From assembly GCA_030549495.1 (NCBI GenBank), contig JAUIRK010000054.1:606374-670373 (forward strand): a stretch of DNA of 64,000 nt. Reading direction: 5' to 3'. Shown here in pieces: positions 23,735 through 35,444 of this stretch; the first letter of the stretch is position 1; the number at the start of each line of letters is the position of its first letter. The notes under the pieces were generated by a model. It worked only from the letters and a program-made list of their open reading frames with translations, had not been told where the DNA came from and did not search any database. The position numbers were made by a program, and so were the translations under genes. Source of the stretch: Nectonema munidae (lineage: Eukaryota > Nematomorpha > Nectonematoida > Nectonematidae).

Positions 23735-24109
23735 TCATTTTTTATTTAAAATTTTATCTTTCATTTTTGCATCTACCACATATTCTGGAGGAACACTTTT
23801 TCCATGTAAACTTTTATAGTGCTCTTCTAAGCACAATGTCCAAACAACATAGTTACACTTATTTTCAGGACATATTATAGGTTTATTGTATGTTGACTTT
23901 ATGTTCATGCTTTTACTGTAGTTGGTACAATCTGACATGACAATTTTAAAAAAATTTTCTCTTCCCTTTTTTGAGCTGAATTCTACCTTTGTTGAACGAT
24001 TTTCTGATTTGAGACCACAGAGTCCGCAAATAATTGTATCAAAGGTTTCTTTTCTTATATAACGCCCAGCAATATGCTCAATAAGTTTTTTATCATTAAC
24101 ATTTTTCAT
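23735..24109 (-). CDS. zinc-finger-like ORF, possibly transposon-encoded
   Basis: 124-codon intact frame from an ATG at 24109. It has two Cys pairs, ICGLCGLKSE (residues about 28-37) and ICPENKCNYVVWTLCLEE, the latter followed by HYKSLHG, giving a C2H2-like C.{4}C...H.{4}H arrangement near residues 82-104, plus CTNYSKSM between them. The Cys order (CGxCG ... C ... CTN.. ... CP...C....W.....H....H) resembles small zinc-finger proteins carried by DNA transposons, but I cannot name the family. Low-complexity A/T and TTTCACATTCATGTGAAA palindromes lie upstream (24245-24325). A second frame (23514-23738) overlaps its stop and is probably chance. Confidence 0.4.
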   Translation of the reverse strand: MKNVNDKKLIEHIAGRYIRKETFDTIICGLCGLKSENRSTKVEFSSKKGRENFFKIVMSDCTNYSKSMNIKSTYNKPIICPENKCNYVVWTLCLEEHYKSLHGKSVPPEYVVDAKMKDKILNKK

Positions 24110-24339
24110 ACAAATTTTGCATTTTTTTTCATTTCAATTTTTCAATATTGAAATTGAAAAATGTTTTTTATTGTATTAAATTTATTGTATTTTTTTTGTA
24201 TTTTTTGTTGTATATTATTTATTAAAGGTAGGGTACTAAAAAATTTTTTCACATTCATGTGAAATTTTTAATTTTCACATTTTAATTTTTTTGAAATTTT
24301 TAATTTTCACATTCATGTGAAACATTTTAAGTTGTGTCA

Positions 24340-27300
24340 GTAGGAGATAAAGTAAGGTCAAAGGAAAGCTAGATGATATGGTGTTTCAGAAGGAGCGTTG
24401 CAGAAGCGACCAGTTTTGTTGACTAGGAGCTTTATGTGATAAACATAGGACTTGCAGAAGCAGTGTCCGAAAAGCCACCTTATGAGAGGTCGGGAGGATG
24501 TGAATTTGTGTGTCAACCAGGATTGGTGAACTGTATCAAGATCGGTGATACTGGATACAAAAGGATTTGTGGAACCGGTAAGAGACTGTTGCCATTTGCT
24601 TTGAGAGTGCCGGGTGAGGTAGTGTAAGAAGACGTCCAGTCTGAGAGAGGCCAGAGGCGAGGTGCAGGTTTTTCGTAGAGTTTGTTTGGCTAGGTAATCA
24701 ACATGTGTATTTTCATGGATGTTGGAGTGGGCGGGGCACCAGAAAATAGAGATTTTAAAGTGTGCAGAGAGAAGGCGCAGTTTGGAGAAAAGTGTGGAAG
24801 CGAAAAAGGGTATGCTTCTGTAGAGGTGCAAGTCGCGTGCAAGTTTTGGCAGTCTGTGTAGAAATGGATGTGTGTAAAGTCTTTAAATGCGTTGATGTAT
24901 TGTAAGATGCATGAGACGATAATTGCTTGACATTCGGCGTCGTATGTTGTGGTGAGGTGGTTCAAGGAAAAACTTGTGGAGAAAAAGGGAGATAGAGAGT
25001 CACCCAAGTGAAAAGCTAAGGCGAGTGCACATTTTTTCGTGTTTTGGCAGCGTCAGTGAAAATCTTCAAGGTAGCGAGAGTAGAGTGAACTCTTAGGTGC
25101 TTTATGTGCGCAGTTGCAAGCTTCTTGGTTGTAAGAATTATTATGTCAAACGGGAGAAACGAAGAAGGGTGTAATAGTGCGATTGGGTGTACTTATGGAT
25201 GCATCAGATGCCTGTGTAGCTCGGGGAGTGATGTGTGTAGTAGTACTGTATAGAAGTGTGAGGCGTCGTGTAGTATGTGTACAAGAAAGGCTGAGTTTGA
25301 GGGTAGTAATGACCGGTATGTAATAATGTAGCGACGGATAAGTGTATCTTTTAGTTGGGTCAATAAAGGTGTGCATATCAGCATGATTTCTAAGATGGAC
25401 GTAGGAATTATGGAATGCGTTTTGGAGATTATCAGAAGGCTGAGACGGTGGATTTTGTCCCTAAAGGTCAGTGTAGAATGGTGAGCAAGTGATGAGCCCC
25501 ATGAAAGGATGCCCTATTGGATTACGGGAAGAACGATGGATTTGTAGATGAAGAGAGAATGGTGCATGCTCATGCACCATTTGTATGCGATGGCATTTTT
25601 TAGATGGAAAAGGGTTTGAGACAGCTTTGTATAGGTGTTTTTGAAGTGGATAGACCATTTCAAATTTGTCTGGAAGGTGAGACCGAGATACTTGATGGAG
25701 TGTGATGGTTGGATGATAATGTTCTGATCGAGGAGTAGGGGTAAATGTGGTGAATGCTTTCGTGAGAAGTGAATGAGAGAAGTTTATGAGGCGTTAAAGA
25801 ATATTTTGAATGTTTCAGCATTGAATTTGAGGATGTTAAATAGTGAGGAGATGTGATTAAGGTTTTCGGATTGAGTGTTGCTAGAGAAAGAGAAAAGGAG
25901 GTCGTCGGAATAGCACTGATAGAAATGTGCCTCTTTTTCAAGAAGTTCTAAAAAAGGTTAATGAGGATTAACCAAAGAATGTCGGAGAGGGATCCTCCCT
26001 AAGCGTAGAAAGAGAGAGTGAATTGGTTGCGCGAAGAGACTTATGTCGAAAGATTAGGCAACGAGTGTGTAGGTAGTTGTTGATGAACTTAATAATGTAC
26101 TGTGGGTATTGCTTGCGATGCATGTTGAGGATGATGGCAGGATGCCAGGCGCGATTGAATGCGTTGTCGATGTCAAGGAGAAGAACTGAAGCAGTTTTTG
26201 GAGAAGATATGGAGTGTTCTATATACTGAGTGAGATTTGATAAGGCAAATTCGGTATTTCTGTGAGGTAGATAAGCAAACTGTGATGGGTGGATGAGGTT
26301 ATTGTTAGATATGTAATGAATTAATTTTTTCTGATTATTTTTTAAAGCATTTTGCCTAAGGTCGGGAGGATGGTGATTGGACCCCAGTTTTTAAGAATGA
26401 AGAGATTTTGGGAAGGAATAGGAGTTTCCCCATTTTCCATATTGAAGGAAAAAAGGAGTTGTATAAAAACACGTTGAATATGAGGAGCAGAAGCGTATGT
26501 AGGAGATCAAATGATTTTTTGATGTGAGTAGCTGTGATTGTGTCTAAGCTGGGAGCCGAACTAGTTTTGAGTGAGCTGACTGCTTGAGATAGCTCTTTTA
26601 ATGTAATAGGAGGAAACTGAAAGTGACTTAGCGAGGATGTAAGTTGTTGTGAAAGTGAACGTAAAGCATCGTGATAAGGATAATCGGAGTGAGGATCATC
26701 AGCGTGGAAGATGGATGAAAGTAAAGGTCGATTCCTGAGAATTTTGTCAGTATCCGTGTGTGGTAGAATATGACTAAGGTCCGCAGAATGTTTTTTTGAT
26801 TTTGTGAGTGTCTTTATTAAAGACCAGGGGTTGGATGTTATGTTGGAAGTGTATTTGATCCAAGCGTTTCTCTTTGCCTTTTTGAGAGAGCATCGATAGA
26901 GATGTCGGATACGTAAGTAAGATGAAATGTTGGACGCTGAGGGGTCCCTTCTTTCTGTTCAAAGCATGACGTAGATTTTGCTTTTGTTGGGTTAGAGCTG
27001 CGGTGGAAAATGTAAGCGTGTTTTCTTCTGGGGAAGGGGTCAGAAGGGTGGAACGAGAAATGGCAGATGAGAGCGTGTTGTTGATTTTGAGTGCTGCCGC
27101 GTCTATTTCGGAGGAGCTAGATAGTACGAGTGTCTGTTTCGGTAGATGGGTAGCGAGCGTTCGCAAGAATGTGAGCTAGTGAATGTGCTTTACCGATGTT
27201 GTTGGAGGGCGTGTATGAGAGGCTGGAGTGAAATCGAAATGAAACGTAATATAGTGGTGGTCGGATGCGAATGGTTAATCTGAGATGGCGCAGTTGGAAA

Positions 27301-27490
27301 TGAGATTGTATGTTTTTGGTGCCGCAAGAATGATATCAATGTGTGATGAAACTATGTTATTTTGGACAATTTTGAGAAATGTTGGGTTTTTGGAGTTATC
27401 GCATATGTGTAGATTGTATTGTGTGATGAAAGAGAGAGATTGTATGACGCGCATGTTTTCTTTCACGTCCCAAAGAAATATGGGATAAAA
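24340..27490 (-). pseudogene. dead LINE with EN remnant, RT and RNase H (I-group type)
   Basis: Reading right to left. 27466-27275 resembles the end of an apurinic endonuclease domain (SHIDIILAAPK). 27166-26774 is the pre-RT linker. About 26190-25990 gives LLLDIDNAFNRAWHP (RT motif with the first catalytic Asp), then GGSLSDILW in place of GVPQGSVL. Near 25915 is CYSDDLLFS, the YxDD box, in another frame. SIKYLGLTFQ near 25700 follows. 25007-24690 is RNase H (AECQAI, FYTDCQNL) and 24760-24690 ISIFWCPAHSNIHEN then VDYLAKQ, its H..N..D end. CNAPSETPYHL near 24380 is the C-terminal Cys/His motif. Many frameshifts kill it. RNase H after RT points to the I superfamily. It is clearly GC-richer than the flanking DNA. 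Confidence 0.8.
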
Positions 27491-28499
27491 GAAAGAAAAA
27501 TTGGAGTATCAAAAAAAGGAGTTCTATATATAGCTCGAATGTTTTATTGTGTATTTTGAGTCTAATTTACACATAATCTCATATAAAATTTCCAAAGGTA
27601 CCAGTCTTAGAGTAATTTAATTAGAGACCAACACAATTACTTTTTTACTCCAAACGCAGTGTTCAAACTTGTATCCATCTCTATCATAATTTATAAAATT
27701 ATCTACTTGCAAAATTTCAGTAAAAATTAGAATTTTAAAATTAAATTTTAAAGAAAATAACATTGTTTGAAGAGGAAGAAATTTAAAGTTTAAAGATTGA
27801 ATGTTAATAAGAAAATGTTTAAATGTATGATATAATAAGAAAACATCAATCTTATTGATATCATTAAAAAATACATTTTCTGTAGGCTTAAATATTTTAT
27901 CATTATATAGAGATTCAAAACTAAGTTGAAAAAACTATACTCTCCATATTAGTGGATACGAAATTTGTTATAAAAAGACAAAGAAGTTAAATTTAAATCA
28001 TTTTTAATTTACTTCATTCTATTAAAAAAAATTGAATTGCTTCATTCTAAAAAAAATGAAGTAAAATTTAAATCATTTTGAATTTGCTTCATTCTATTAA
28101 TAGCAAAACGCTTTCTAGAATTGCAAATATGATTATGTTGAAGTCTTCTAATAGCAAATTTTTGACCAAAAGGATTATTTTCGTTAGTACAATATATTGA
28201 CTCATGATTCTGCCCACAGATTTAGTTAATATTTAAACATAGCAAAAAATAAAAATAAACTTTTAAATTTAAATGACTTAATGATGAGACAAAACTAGTA
28301 GCTCAATAGCTTTTTAAGCTACAAAATTTTTTTAATGCTATTAATATTCAAAAAAACAACTGTGATATGCATTTTATTAAACAAGGAAGTAATCTAAATG
28401 AAAATTTAATAATTTCAAGCTTTATTTTACTTGTGTCAACCCGTGTCCTCTAATGCACACAATTTTGTGATACCTTCATATCTGATACAAAAAATATTG
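27491..28499. other. no gene; small direct repeats
   Basis: Contains a direct repeat around AAATTTAAATCATTTTTAATT and TTCATTCTATTAA at 27985-28105. Nothing else recognised. Confidence 0.45.
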
Positions 28500-28935
28500 A
28501 AATTTTAGAAAAGAAGTGTGACTGAATGCTCTTCTCTTTTGATCTTTCAAAAGCTTTTTATAAGGTTTCTCACACATTTATCATTAAAAATCTTCATCAA
28601 TGTAATTTGAGTAAAAGTTCACTTCTATAACTTGTTCCGTATCTTGAAAATAGCGAACAAAATGTGAACTTTTTCTCAAGTTTTACCTATCAAAAATGGG
28701 ATCCCAAAGGCTCTATTTTATGTCTCTTTTTTATGGCTCTATTTTATGTCTCTTTTTGCTGATGATATAGTTGCATTTTTTCCTTTATCTAAAATCAAAA
28801 AAGTGATATTATTGACGTTGATACTCATAATTATTATTTAAACAATATCTATACATGGTGTAATAATAATAATTTTTTCTTGAATAAAGATTAGTCTTAA
28901 TGTATGATGATTTCAAAAAAGTAGTCTTTGAATAT
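28500..28935 (+). pseudogene. LINE reverse transcriptase scrap
   Basis: One frame reads FDLSKAFYKVSHTFIIKNL (RT motif, catalytic Asp; about 28535-28592), then a stop, LVPYLENSEQNVNFF and PKGSIL (worn PQGSVLG). After a 27-bp local duplication (GGCTCTATTTTATGTCTC twice, 28707-28758) comes FADDIVAFFPL (F/YxDD box). The pattern is CR1/Jockey-like, and similar to but not the same as the copy at 47.8 kb. Confidence 0.7.
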
Positions 28936-29534
28936 TTGGAACGAACAGTAATAGATGTAGTTATGAAAATCTAATAATGACTATTTTGGTTATAATTTTT
29001 CATTATTTTCCTATACACAAATTCAATTTGTCATCTTTAACACCAAATCTATAATTTTTGTATTAATTTTTTCCTTTATCCTATTTTGGCCTCATTTTAT
29101 AATGGAGATTACTTCTATAGGAAAACGTGTTTATGAAGTTGATTATATCCTGAAGCATAGACGTAGGAAAGTAATTCATTATTATTTATCTATAATGGGA
29201 CTTATTTTATTCAAAAATTTTCAAAATAAATGATTTATTCCATTAAATATCGAAATATATTTAACGAAAATGAGAATAAATAAAATTGTTTATCCGCCCT
29301 TGACATACACATCTATCAAGTATAAACATAGGCAAAATGAAATTATTTAAAAATAAATACCTCAATGGCGGATTTATAGGAAACAAAAAACTCTTTATAT
29401 AATATAAAATGTCGCTTTTGTAAAAATAATTGCATAGGAGAAACATGTCAAATCATAACGGATTTGAGCGCTTATTTAGTAAAATAAAATTTAACGATTA
29501 AACTTAGCTAGATATCAATCATCACATGCACTAC
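28936..29534. other. no gene recognised
   Basis: AT-rich; a 61-codon minus frame at 29261-29446 shows no motif. Confidence 0.4.
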
Positions 29535-29783
29535 CAGTGCTGGCCTTAGGCCACTCCAACCTATGCAGCCGCAGTGGGCCCAGCGTTTTTCATTTTGGTG
29601 ATATCTTGTATGATTTCGCTAAATGCAAGGTTCGCAAAGTAAAGTTACTTTGATCGTCATTTTGTGTTAAGGAAAAAGTAATAAAACAAATCCCTTTTCA
29701 TTTCAAAATCTTATTTCTCACTTAATCTTTTTTCCTACCCACACTGGGCCCCGCGCAATCCATTTTGCATAGGGCCGGCCCTG
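29535..29783. mobile_element. hAT-type MITE with perfect 8-bp target duplication
   Basis: 249 bp, left end CAGTGCTGGCC and right end, read inward, CAGGGCCGGCC. Flanked on both sides by TGCACTAC (29527-29534 and 29784-29791), an exact hAT-type duplication. Internally the two halves again mirror (CTATGCAG.CGCAGTGGGCC near the left, CACTGGGCCCCGCGC near the right). Confidence 0.95.
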
Positions 29784-29904
29784 TGCACTACTATAATAGG
29801 TTAAGCGTCACGTATAGTGGAAGTTATTATGGATAAAGCGATATACATTTGGGCTCTTTATTTTTATTATAAAATATAATTAAACTGAGCTAGTTACGAT
29901 CAAT

Positions 29905-30160
29905 TAACAAATTGGTATCGATGAGGGATCTAATCCAGAGACTTCCGTATCTTCTCAACCAACCTGCCATGCCATCCATAGGGTATGCTGTAGTGGATAC
30001 GTTAAATTAGTTTTCAAAAAACTTAAGTTATGCTGTAAAAATTTTTTGTTTTTGTTGAAGCTCTATAACTTTTTCTGGTAGGTTTTTTTTCCTTAAAAGT
30101 TAGTATAAAAGGCAAATAATTGCAAAATGTTAAAAGTTATTTTACTTTTTGTAGATTTTT
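29905..30160 (-). mobile_element. tRNA-derived SINE (copy 3), inverted
   Basis: Reverse-complement copy of 15.47-15.69 kb: AACTTAAGTTATGCTGTAAA, the long A-rich module, CATACCCTATGG and GGTTGGTTGAGAAGAT are shared. The tRNA-like head here lacks about nine bases (GGACTCGGC) and its box B is worn (GGATTAGATCCC). Confidence 0.65.
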
Positions 30161-31189
30161 GTTGCTTTCACTAATTTAGCTTTTAAACTATTTTTGAATG
30201 ATGCTGAGAAAAATGAAGTAATGCAATCTTAATTTATTGTTTGAAACTTACACTTATTCTTATACACTAAAAAGAATGGAAAAATTCTAATACCAAGTTT
30301 TCTAACTTTAGTTCTGTTTTACATTTTTGATAGAAATTACCTCAGAAAAGTTATTTAATTTGGATGTGTTTTTTTTTAATTTATTTTTCTCAGTGAAACA
30401 TTTTTTCATTTTTTATGAAGAAGGAACAACTGAAAATCAATGAATGATTTTTTTCATTCAATAAAATTTCCAGTTTTTTTATTGTTAATTGATATCTTTA
30501 CCTCTTTTCTACACATAATTTGGAGATGGTGCGCATCTATTTGAAGTGAGAAGGAAGGAGCTATATATAAGTCCTCATTCATTGTTGACGTTAAGCTTAA
30601 TAGGGCGGGGTTAAAGTTTACATTAAGCTTAATTAAAAATGAAATAGAATAGACAAGAGAGGAGTAGGAATTCAGGAAAATTTGCTGTCTTTTTTGGAAG
30701 ACGCTTGAAAGTCCACCCCCTCCAATAATTTCAAGGATGTGCGCCCCTGAATCAATCACCTTTTTTTTACATATAAACATCTCAAGGTCTCTAGTAGACT
30801 CTTTTCCTTCAGACTACATTCATTCATATAAAACATTCAACTTTCAGTTATTTGTTTTCAGTTGTTTTCTCTATCAATCAAATATCCTTTCATCAATTCC
30901 TGTAGTGTGCCTGATAGACTTGAAAATTTCAACAACCAAAAATCGCCCCCCTCCCCCCTAAATAATTTTGAGGATGTGCGCCCCCGAGTGGAAGTTATTA
31001 TGTACAAAATACTGACTATAATAAACATTTGTATAGAAAATAATTATAAAACAAAGAAATTATCTAGGATTATAAAAAGATATATTACTTGTAATTTTGT
31101 TTCTTCGGATATACTTTTTTCAGTTTTTAATGGAACTTGATTGTTTATCTGGAAATTGAAGCCTTTTGAGGTATAAAGATTATTTGTAT
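30161..31189. other. no gene; two right ends of the CAGGGGCG hAT MITE
   Basis: GGATGTGCGCCCCTG at 30735-30749 and GGATGTGCGCCCCCG at 30972-30986 match the right terminus of the MITE at 14300-14580, each preceded by a C-rich run and AATAATTT. No matching left ends were found, so these are truncated copies. Open frames at 30454-31140 span them and are not genes. Confidence 0.6.
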
Positions 31190-31850
31190 AAAAAAACAAA
31201 AATTACTTGAAAACAATAAATTGGCGTTATTGCGTTAGAGATTGCAAAGGTCGTCTTATTACTGAAAATCCTGTTATTATAAATAATTTACCAAAAGGTA
31301 TGACTCTTCATTTTAATACCCCAAATGAAAAAGATTCAAAAAAGAGTAAAAATTCTAGCTGGCAATAAAACCGATCCACCCAGATTGATTGTACTAAATA
31401 TATTGCAGAATATTTGCAATGAAGCAGCGGCCGCGATAGGAAGCAATTGGAAATTATCTGCCATCATAAACAGAAAACGAAGAGATTCTCAAAATGCACT
31501 GTGGTTGCCAGCAAATAGATGGGGTTTTGAAAGTTCAGAACAAAAAACTTATGCCAAGGAAGACTTTTTACTATTTGATTCTGGTAAAGAAAGAGTTAAA
31601 ATTTTTGGGACTGTTAAAATGACTCATTAATTCTAGGATATCCGTATTGGTTTGTTGATGGAACTTTCAAGGTATGCTCAAATATTTTTTATCAAGTTTT
31701 TACACTTCATATTCTTCTCAATGATGCTGTTATTCCTTTTTTGTATGGCCTACTACCAAACAAATCAAAAGTATCCTATATTAAGTTTTGGTCAGCTTTA
31801 TCAATTTTGTCTGATTTTGAGGTGGCCTCTGTTATAGAACTAAGCAAAAT
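31190..31850 (+). pseudogene. MULE-type transposase relic with FLYWCH zinc finger
   Basis: Three frames in series. 31215-31366: NWRYCVRDCKGRLIT, the WRC..CK.RL core of a FLYWCH zinc finger. 31325-31630: a linker with KTDPPRLIVLNILQNI and WKLSAIINRKRRDSQ. 31638-31840: YPYWFVDGTFKVCSNIF, YQVFTLHILL and VIPFLYGLLPNKSK, the first catalytic Asp region (W..DGTFK..P..F.Q..T.H) of the MULE transposase domain. FLYWCH plus MULE in one protein is a known transposase architecture. Two frameshifts separate the parts and the rest of the catalytic domain is missing. Confidence 0.75.
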
Positions 31851-32639
31851 CAGATACCATATAAAGTATAGGAAAACGAAGTAGGCTACAAGCTGAGCTG
31901 AGAGTGTATTTGTACGATTTAGGTCTGATTTAGATTTATAGTTCAAAGTTCCCGCTGTAATTACTAAACCAAGGAAAGGATAGAATAGAGAACAAGAATC
32001 AAACCAAGGAAGTGCTCGGTTTAGCTAGATTAGCAGCCACTAATATTTTCCACTATGTCATTTTACAACAATTTTTATAAAAATTTTATTGCTGAATTTA
32101 TTATTTATCATTAAATATATCATAGTATAAATAATCCATCCATAAGCTTATATTTTTTATGAGAATTGAAATTTTTAATTTTATGAGCTTTTATCTAACG
32201 TGATCTCAGGTCGCTTTGATTAGAAATTTGGTCCTATTTCTATTTATGAGATGGATAAAATCATTGTTATATCAAAAAAGAACATTATTTTATCGGTTGT
32301 GCTTGAATATATAAAAGTCAATGTAGTGTTGAACTAAGTAAATATGTAACCATTTTAACCACATTGAAATGTAGTATTCATTACATGTCTATATATTGAC
32401 AAAAATAATGTCATGATGAAATAGAGAAAGGACAATTTGCTAAATGGGACGAAATTATTGAAACAAAAAAATATCTGACCACAAATTAACCAAACCTAAA
32501 AAATTATCGCAATATAAATCTAAAGTGACAAAAGTATTTTTAGAATCAAATTGAGCATGTTCGATTTGTTGTGTATGGATAAGTTTATTTTAAAATAATG
32601 AGAAAAAGTGTTTGCCATTAAGTCCCTTGTGAAAGCTAA
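31851..32639. other. no gene recognised
   Basis: AT-rich; probably part of the worn satellite-element copy that ends at 32935. Confidence 0.4.
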
Positions 32640-32935
32640 TTTACTGACAGGTAAAATATTTTCGCCGAATTAATCATCAAAAGTTGGTTATTAAATAAAG
32701 ACATTATTAAACCAAAAAATGGGGAATCTATAAAATATTTTGAAGTTTTTATATTTGGCATTGATTGACAGGTTTGATTAATTTTTATGAAAAATAAATG
32801 ACACCAGCAGATTCACAATCAATTATTTAGTGGGTTCTTTCGAGATTTTGTAAAAATATTAAATACTAAGAAAAAAGTAGCCCCCCTCCCTTCGCTGAGG
32901 AAATGAAAATAGCCCGTCGTGAATAGTGTTAAGAG
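32640..32935 (+). repeat. third, worn copy of block B right end
   Basis: ACTGACAGGTAAAATATTTT and the following ~270 bp parallel 22420-22600 and the terminus of block B, including the C/G tract (32880) and GTCGTGAATAGTGTTAA in place of the AGCACTAATAGGGTTAA ending. Confidence 0.6.
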
Positions 32936-33065
32936 GATACAAAGATTTTTGCATCCGATGCATCTCTACTATATATTACTTAAAATAGAAGTGATTTCTA
33001 ACATTTTAAAATGTGTGGGAAATATATGACATCGTTTTATCGCTCCAGCGATCATCGCTTAATAA

Positions 33066-33195
33066 CCCATTTACGGCCAATGTTCCTATTTTGGAACATA
33101 AGTAATTTCATCTTCGTCTTCTTTTTTCAATGACTTTGAATATAAATCGTCTGCGTTTTTTTAGATATCGTCTTCTTTGCTTGGCCTTAAATGGG
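33066..33195. mobile_element. TTAA-type MITE, family member 1
   Basis: 130 bp with inverted ends CCCATTTACGGCCAA and (inward from the right) CCCATTTAAGGCCAA, one mismatch. Contains the palindrome-like GTTCCTATTTTGGAAC and the family core TCGTCTGCGTTT ... AGATATCGTCT, shared with 40950-41071 and 57813-57932. Flanking TTAA is not preserved in this copy. Confidence 0.75.
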
Positions 33196-33542
33196 TCATG
33201 TCCGTCGCTTTATCGTTTGTTTATCGCTTCAGAGTGTCTACGCCATTGAAAGTAGATATTTTATGTAATTGTGAAACTTCGTCGAAAAAATCATTAGAGA
33301 AGAGCTATGCATAAAAGAAGGAGGCGAATCTAACACATGCTCTTCCTCTTTATTATTTATTCAATGCTCTTGCTTTGCTTTTCTTTATTCTTTGCCCTCA
33401 TCGTGATTGTTTACTTTCACAAACAAATTTAATAGTATCCATAAAATCGGGCAAGAATAATTCTATGACTACATCTCGTAGATGAGTAAGTGTCCATGTT
33501 TAGTTAACAACTGCAATATTATACAACCTTAAGATATGTATA

Positions 33543-33850
33543 CTACAGTGAAGCCGCGTTTTTCCATCACATTCGGGTCCTGTAAAAATGGCGGATCTTC
33601 GAGACTGTCGGATTATAGAAGCAAAAATTTCTGGCAAACGGAAATCTGTTCTCAAAAAAAACCTGACGGATGTTGAGGTTGACGGAAAACCGAAGGGTGG
33701 ATTTTCTCTGCTACACCATAATATATATCCATCCTATATAATAACTGAATATATACTACACACAATCAGGCATATATATATATATCTCTCTCTTTCTGAA
33801 ACCTTGGCCAGGTTGAACACGTTGAGACAAAGTGTATTTTTTATGTGATG
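33543..33850 (+). other. possible Tc1/pogo-type end with short ORF
   Basis: TACTACAGTGAAGCCGCG at about 33540 resembles the TA-CAGTG start of Tc1/mariner/pogo elements. An 86-codon frame begins at 33588 (MADLRDCRIIEAKISGKRK) but dissolves into AT microsatellite (33773-33794). No opposite end was found; a host first exon cannot be ruled out. Confidence 0.2.
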
Positions 33851-34871
33851 TACTCTTTTAAGTGAGTGATACGGCAAAACATGGAAACCTTGATATCACT
33901 AGAGAGAATGTTAAAGACTAAAATGTTATCAAGTACTCACAATTAGGCCTTTAACCCATTAATGACATCCTAACTTAAAAGTTATGTTTTTTTTACTATA
34001 AAATTTCTTAACACAAAAACGTTTTTTCATATATTTTTTAATCTAAAGACCTTAATGACAGTTTTGTTAAATAAACCTGTTGATTTATTGGGGCACATAT
34101 CTTCAAAATAGAAATAATGAGCTCCAGTATGAAAACCAGTTACAAAATAATTACTATTTTACCAGTACCAAAACTATGGCACGATAAAGCAGACATTAAG
34201 CCTCGATGCAATCTTTATAACTAAATTAGAGTGTAATAAGGAGAACCTAAAACTCAGAATTAAAAAAAAATATTTTTGGAGTTCTTTGAGTCAACAAAAT
34301 AAAATATAACTTTTAAGTTATATTGTCACAAAAGACTACATAATCAAGGTCAATTATGTAATTTCTGAAAAATCTCTGTGTTCACTTTTATCTGGCCAAT
34401 CGACAATAAAACTCGTTACAACAAGATCCTAATATACCATTTTTAAGTGCAGGCTTCATTACCGTATAAATTTACGCAGTAACTATGTGACCTTGATTGC
34501 ACATAATCAATGTAAACAATAATGTAATGGAGTTTTTCTAGAAGAAAAGTTTATCGTTTGTTTATCATTTGTTCTTTGTACAGAATATTGTTTAAATTTT
34601 TATTTTGAAGTTCCAAATGCGACAGTAATATTGATGTGATACAAAACGTAAAGTATCTTTCAAGGCCAAAATTACTGCACTGCCTTTTGATCCGTATTCG
34701 ATTACGACTACCTCGATCTTTTTCAATTTTCTTTATTTCTTTTTACTTTTCTGAAACATTCACTGAATTTCTGAATCTAAATTTTCTTTTTAATTTCTTT
34801 TTTCGTAAGTATACCAATTTTTTGCTCGTCTATATGTATGTGTGTGTATTTATGTAAAAGAGAATAGAATG

Positions 34872-35400
<529 letters not shown>

Positions 35401-35444
35401 GTCCGTGTGTAGTAAGGTTATAACGAGAGTTTTTATACTAATAA

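Noticed and set aside
24128-24330. TTTCACATTCATGTGAAA palindromes as operator sites
   Set aside because: They sit in low-complexity A/T DNA and are better explained by local duplication; no regulatory context.
24436-24627. 63-codon plus-strand frame
   Set aside because: Antisense shadow of the LINE RNase H region.
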